A stretch of DNA of 64,000 nucleotides from Oscillospiraceae bacterium (lineage in GTDB: Bacteria > Bacillota > Clostridia > Oscillospirales > Oscillospiraceae). Below the pieces are notes generated by a model. The model was not told the origin of the DNA. It saw nothing but the letters and a program-made list of their open reading frames with translations, and did no database searches. How positions within the stretch are numbered: the stretch's first letter is position 1; each line of letters begins with the position of its first letter. Positions 60,948 through 64,000 of the stretch are shown here, piece after piece. The stretch is from contig JAAWQX010000030.1 in the NCBI GenBank assembly GCA_022800755.1, forward strand, positions 28,372 through 92,371, written 5' to 3'. A program made the position numbers and the translations under genes.

Positions 60948-62188
60948 TGGCGACCTTCACTGCGATACGAAACGCAAAGCAGACCGCCGGAACGCTTGCC
61001 GGTGTACTCCGATACATAATGCAAGACGAGAAAACAAGCCTTGACGGTATCTCATTGGTCATGGGCAACAACTGCTTGGCGCAATCCGCCTACACAGAGA
61101 TGCAGACCACCAAGCAGCGATTTAAGAAAACAGATGGACAGCAATTCTTCCATTTCGTGCAATCGTTTTCCCCAAGTGAAAAGGTGACGCCTCAAGAGGT
61201 CAACGCTATTGGTTTAGAATTGGCACAGCGGGAGTTCCCCGGTTATGAAGCGGTCGTGGCAACACACATCGACACCGATCATCTTCACAATCACATCGTG
61301 GTGAACAGCGTCAGCTTTGAGACTGGGAAAAAGCTGCACCAAAACACCGCTGATCTCATGAAACACCGGCAGGCAAACGATGAAATCTGTGCCGCACATG
61401 GTCTGTCTGTTCTGCCACCACAACAGGAAAAGAAATCTCAAGGAATGAGCAGCAGGGAATACCGCTCGGCAGTGAAAGGCGAAAGCTGGAAACTGCAGCT
61501 CATGTCCGTCATCGACGAGTGCATGAGATTTGCCAGAAGCAAAGAAGAGTTCATCTCCTTGATGAAGTCCGAAGGCTATGACGTGAAATGGACAGATACC
61601 CGTAAAAGCATCACCTACACCTGCCCAAACGGGATGAAGTGCCGGGACGACCGTTTACATGAATCCAAATACACGAAGGAGAGGATGGAGCATGAGTTCC
61701 GTAACCGAGCAGAGATTATCCATGGAGGAATTGAAACAACGGAACCGTCCGGCTACGGTATGGACTCCATCGCAAGAGAACTGGAACGAACTGACAGCCC
61801 TTCTGTGGGAGATTTTCAAGAAACCGACGAACTACCCGACCTACGCCCAAATAGAGGAACTGACACGATCTGTGCGGGCGTTGCAGCAGACGGTGGAACT
61901 GGCTGGGAAGAAAAAAGAACTTTCATTCTCTCTGCCGAGAATCAGACGACCAGAGTTGCATCTCGACCGGGACAGTCTGATCAAATTCATTGTCGTTCTG
62001 GGATGCTTATTGGGGCTATGTGCGGTGTGTTACAGTTTGGCGCAGATCTGGGACGCATTTCTCCCACTGTTCCAGTGAAAGACGCGACTACGATTCCGCA
62101 CCGCATTGACCGAAAGCGGTGGAAGAAGCTCATGCGAAAGCAACTGGCAATGGGACACAAGATAGGTGATATTACAGCGATGATATGA
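60947..62188 (+). CDS. mobA: Relaxase/mobilization nuclease (MobA/VirD2-like)
   Basis: ATHIDTDHLHNHIVVNSVSF histidine triad; MSSREYRSAVKGESWKLQLMSVIDECM. Confidence 0.9.
   Translation: MATFTAIRNAKQTAGTLAGVLRYIMQDEKTSLDGISLVMGNNCLAQSAYTEMQTTKQRFKKTDGQQFFHFVQSFSPSEKVTPQEVNAIGLELAQREFPGYEAVVATHIDTDHLHNHIVVNSVSFETGKKLHQNTADLMKHRQANDEICAAHGLSVLPPQQEKKSQGMSSREYRSAVKGESWKLQLMSVIDECMRFARSKEEFISLMKSEGYDVKWTDTRKSITYTCPNGMKCRDDRLHESKYTKERMEHEFRNRAEIIHGGIETTEPSGYGMDSIARELERTDSPSVGDFQETDELPDLRPNRGTDTICAGVAADGGTGWEEKRTFILSAENQTTRVASRPGQSDQIHCRSGMLIGAMCGVLQFGADLGRISPTVPVKDATTIPHRIDRKRWKKLMRKQLAMGHKIGDITAMI
61692..62078 (+). CDS. Overlapping-frame small membrane mobilization protein (nested in relaxase gene)
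   Basis: MSSVTEQRLSMEELKQRNRPATVWTPSQENWNELTALLWEIFKKPTNYPTYAQIEELTRSVRALQQTVELAG...LIKFIVVLGCLLGLCAVCYSLAQIW; protein-like with coiled coil and TM. Confidence 0.65.
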   Translation: MSSVTEQRLSMEELKQRNRPATVWTPSQENWNELTALLWEIFKKPTNYPTYAQIEELTRSVRALQQTVELAGKKKELSFSLPRIRRPELHLDRDSLIKFIVVLGCLLGLCAVCYSLAQIWDAFLPLFQ

Positions 62189-62300
62189 CCCTCAAAATCT
62201 GCATCGCAATAAACAAAGAAACGCAAAAATATTTCAGTAGCTATTTCGACCAAGGTGTGGTATGTGTTGTGGTTACCAAAAACAAAGGAGGATAACCACA

Positions 62301-62669
62301 ATGAAAAAAGCGCTTGTACCAACCGCGATTCTTTGCACAGCGGTCTGCATCGGAGTACATACGCAGGCTAACAAAGCAGAAGAACCTGTCCCCACACCAG
62401 AACCAATATCCATTGAGACAGCTGCCACACCAACACCTGCACCCACACCCGAAGCGGAAATAGAAGTCGATAAACCTGTCATCGAAGTCATTACAGCAGA
62501 GCCGACACCAGAACCAGCAATCCAACAGCCAGTCACAAACCAATCCGTGAAAGCGGGAGATATGGTCTATGTCCCCGGCTTCGGATGGCTGGAAAGCCAA
62601 GGCGCAGGTACGGTAATCCACGATGAAATCATGCGCGAGAACGGCAACAAGGTCGGCATCATGGGCTAA
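62301..62669 (+). CDS. DUF6550-like proline-rich small exported/membrane protein
   Basis: MKKALVPTAILCTAVCIGVHTQ; VKAGDMVYVPGFGWLESQGAGTVIHDEIMRENGNKVGIMG. Confidence 0.7.
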   Translation: MKKALVPTAILCTAVCIGVHTQANKAEEPVPTPEPISIETAATPTPAPTPEAEIEVDKPVIEVITAEPTPEPAIQQPVTNQSVKAGDMVYVPGFGWLESQGAGTVIHDEIMRENGNKVGIMG

Positions 62670-62681
62670 GGAGGGGCAAGC

Positions 62682-63839
62682 ATGGCAAAACGCAGAGCGA
62701 ACGGTGAGGGCAGTATACGCAAACGAGCAGATGGACGCTGGGAAGGCCGTTACACCGTTGGATACGACCCGGAAACCGGAAAGCAGAAATTCAAGAACGT
62801 CCTCGGTAAAACACAAACCGAAGTAAAAGAGAAACTGAAAGCAGCTATTGAGGAAAGCAAAGACTTGGACATCAGTCGAGCCGATCAGTTCACCCTCTCG
62901 GAGTGGCTGAGATACTGGTTAGACAATTACGGAAAGGTATACCTACGGCCATCTTCTCTCACAAACTACACCGGATTTCTCGATAACCAGATTGCCAGCG
63001 ACAAAATCGGAAGCATCAAGCTAAACAAGCTAACTACCAACGACCTCCAGCAGTTCTACAACCGCATGAGTGAGTCAGGTAGAGTACAGAGAAAAGAATC
63101 GCAGAACAAACCGAAAGGCTTGTCTGCCAAATCTGTACGCAATATTCACTGCTTCATTTCCCACGCCATGAACCGAGCAGTAGATGAAAAACTTATCTCA
63201 GAAAACCCTGCCAGCAGATGCATTCTCCCCAAGAAAGAGCAAAAGGAAATCGAGATTCTCCCTTTGACTGATCTACAAAAGTTCTTCGAAGAAGCAAAAA
63301 AGTCTGGCGTTTTTGAACTATACTTTACTGAACTCGCCACAGGTCTACGACGAGGAGAACTACTTGGTCTAAAATGGACAGATATCGACTTCAACGCCAA
63401 CAGCATCTACATTCAACGCCAAATCACCCGAACAGACGGAGAAGTGAAAGAATCCCCACTCAAAACCAAAAATGCTTATCGGCAGATCATTGTGCCACCG
63501 GAAGTCACAGAAATTCTAAAGCAAAAGAAAGATCGGGAAAACGGTTTTTCTGAATATGTATTCTCCTCCCCCACTGGCGGCCCAATTTCTCCTGACAGTG
63601 TCCTGAAAATGCTACACCGAGTCCTGAAACGAGCAGGACTGGAGAAAGTTCGCTTCCACGCCCTGCGTCACACGTTCGCAACGATGGCACTGCAAAACGG
63701 TGTGGACGTGAAAACCCTTTCCGGTCTCCTCGGACATTACTCTGCAGGCTTCACCCTGGACACCTACGGGCATATCACCCCGGCAATGAAGCAGGATGCA
63801 GCCGAAAAAGTAGGTTCTTTCCTCTCCGCTACTCTTTGA
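62682..63839 (+). CDS. int: Tyrosine recombinase/integrase
   Basis: 385 aa; same family as 44649-45806; HALRHTFATMALQNGVDVKTLSGLLGHYSAGFTLDTYGH. Confidence 0.95.
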   Translation: MAKRRANGEGSIRKRADGRWEGRYTVGYDPETGKQKFKNVLGKTQTEVKEKLKAAIEESKDLDISRADQFTLSEWLRYWLDNYGKVYLRPSSLTNYTGFLDNQIASDKIGSIKLNKLTTNDLQQFYNRMSESGRVQRKESQNKPKGLSAKSVRNIHCFISHAMNRAVDEKLISENPASRCILPKKEQKEIEILPLTDLQKFFEEAKKSGVFELYFTELATGLRRGELLGLKWTDIDFNANSIYIQRQITRTDGEVKESPLKTKNAYRQIIVPPEVTEILKQKKDRENGFSEYVFSSPTGGPISPDSVLKMLHRVLKRAGLEKVRFHALRHTFATMALQNGVDVKTLSGLLGHYSAGFTLDTYGHITPAMKQDAAEKVGSFLSATL

Positions 63840-63862
63840 CCCTTTCCCCTCCCCACTCCCGT

Positions 63863-63882
63863 ATGGGTCACGGTATGGGTCA
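63863..63882 (+). repeat. ATGGGTCA-N4-ATGGGTCA direct repeat, left arm
   Basis: Third copy of the left-arm repeat. Confidence 0.7.
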
Positions 63883-63957
63883 GCCCAATTTCACACCCAC
63901 CAAAAAGTTCCCAAAAACAGCAAAACAGGCCTGAAACTCACGTTTCAGGCCTGTTTT

Positions 63958-64000
63958 TGGCACGCCGTAAGAGATTCGAACTCCTGACCTTCTGGTCCGT
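63958..64000 (-). repeat. tRNA-Arg-like 3' end (att core or start of the intact tRNA gene); window ends in anticodon loop
   Basis: Minus strand ACGGACCAGAAGGTCAGGAGTTCGAATCTCTTACGGCGTGCCA. Confidence 0.75.

Overview
64-kb accessory region from a Firmicutes/Clostridia-like genome, read as a tandem (accretion) array of integrative elements stacked at the 3' end of a tRNA-Arg-like gene on the minus strand. Three tRNA 3'-end fragments (29666-29710, 45925-45969, 63958-64000) each sit just downstream of a near-identical cassette of a DUF6550-like small protein plus a tyrosine integrase. A fourth cassette at 10.66-11.63 kb is badly decayed. Cargo, left to right: (i) 0-10.5 kb, a catabolic cluster with two SDRs, a BaiE-like SnoaL dehydratase, a DUF169 protein, HxlR, a DASS-type carrier, a TRAP transporter, a BaiCD/BaiH-like old-yellow-enzyme (OYE) reductase and a double EthD-like protein; (ii) 12-27.6 kb, three repeated modules of divergent TetR, OYE reductase and SDR, plus a Zn-alcohol dehydrogenase and two GntP-like permeases; (iii) 29.7-45.9 kb, a defense-type island with a CoiA-like nuclease, an ADP-ribosylglycohydrolase with a J-like region, a HIRAN protein, a GmrSD-like DUF262/DUF1524 protein, a type I R-M operon with an embedded membrane protein, and RhuM; (iv) 46-63.9 kb, zinc-ribbon, TPR and YD-repeat proteins, SLH surface proteins, an Agr-like two-component system and a MobC/relaxase mobilization module. 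The best candidates for something undescribed are the bai-like dehydroxylation-type cluster with four OYEs, the CoiA/ADP-ribosylglycohydrolase-J/HIRAN operon, and the repeat architecture of the tandem att sites. No searches were run; all family calls come from reading motifs.
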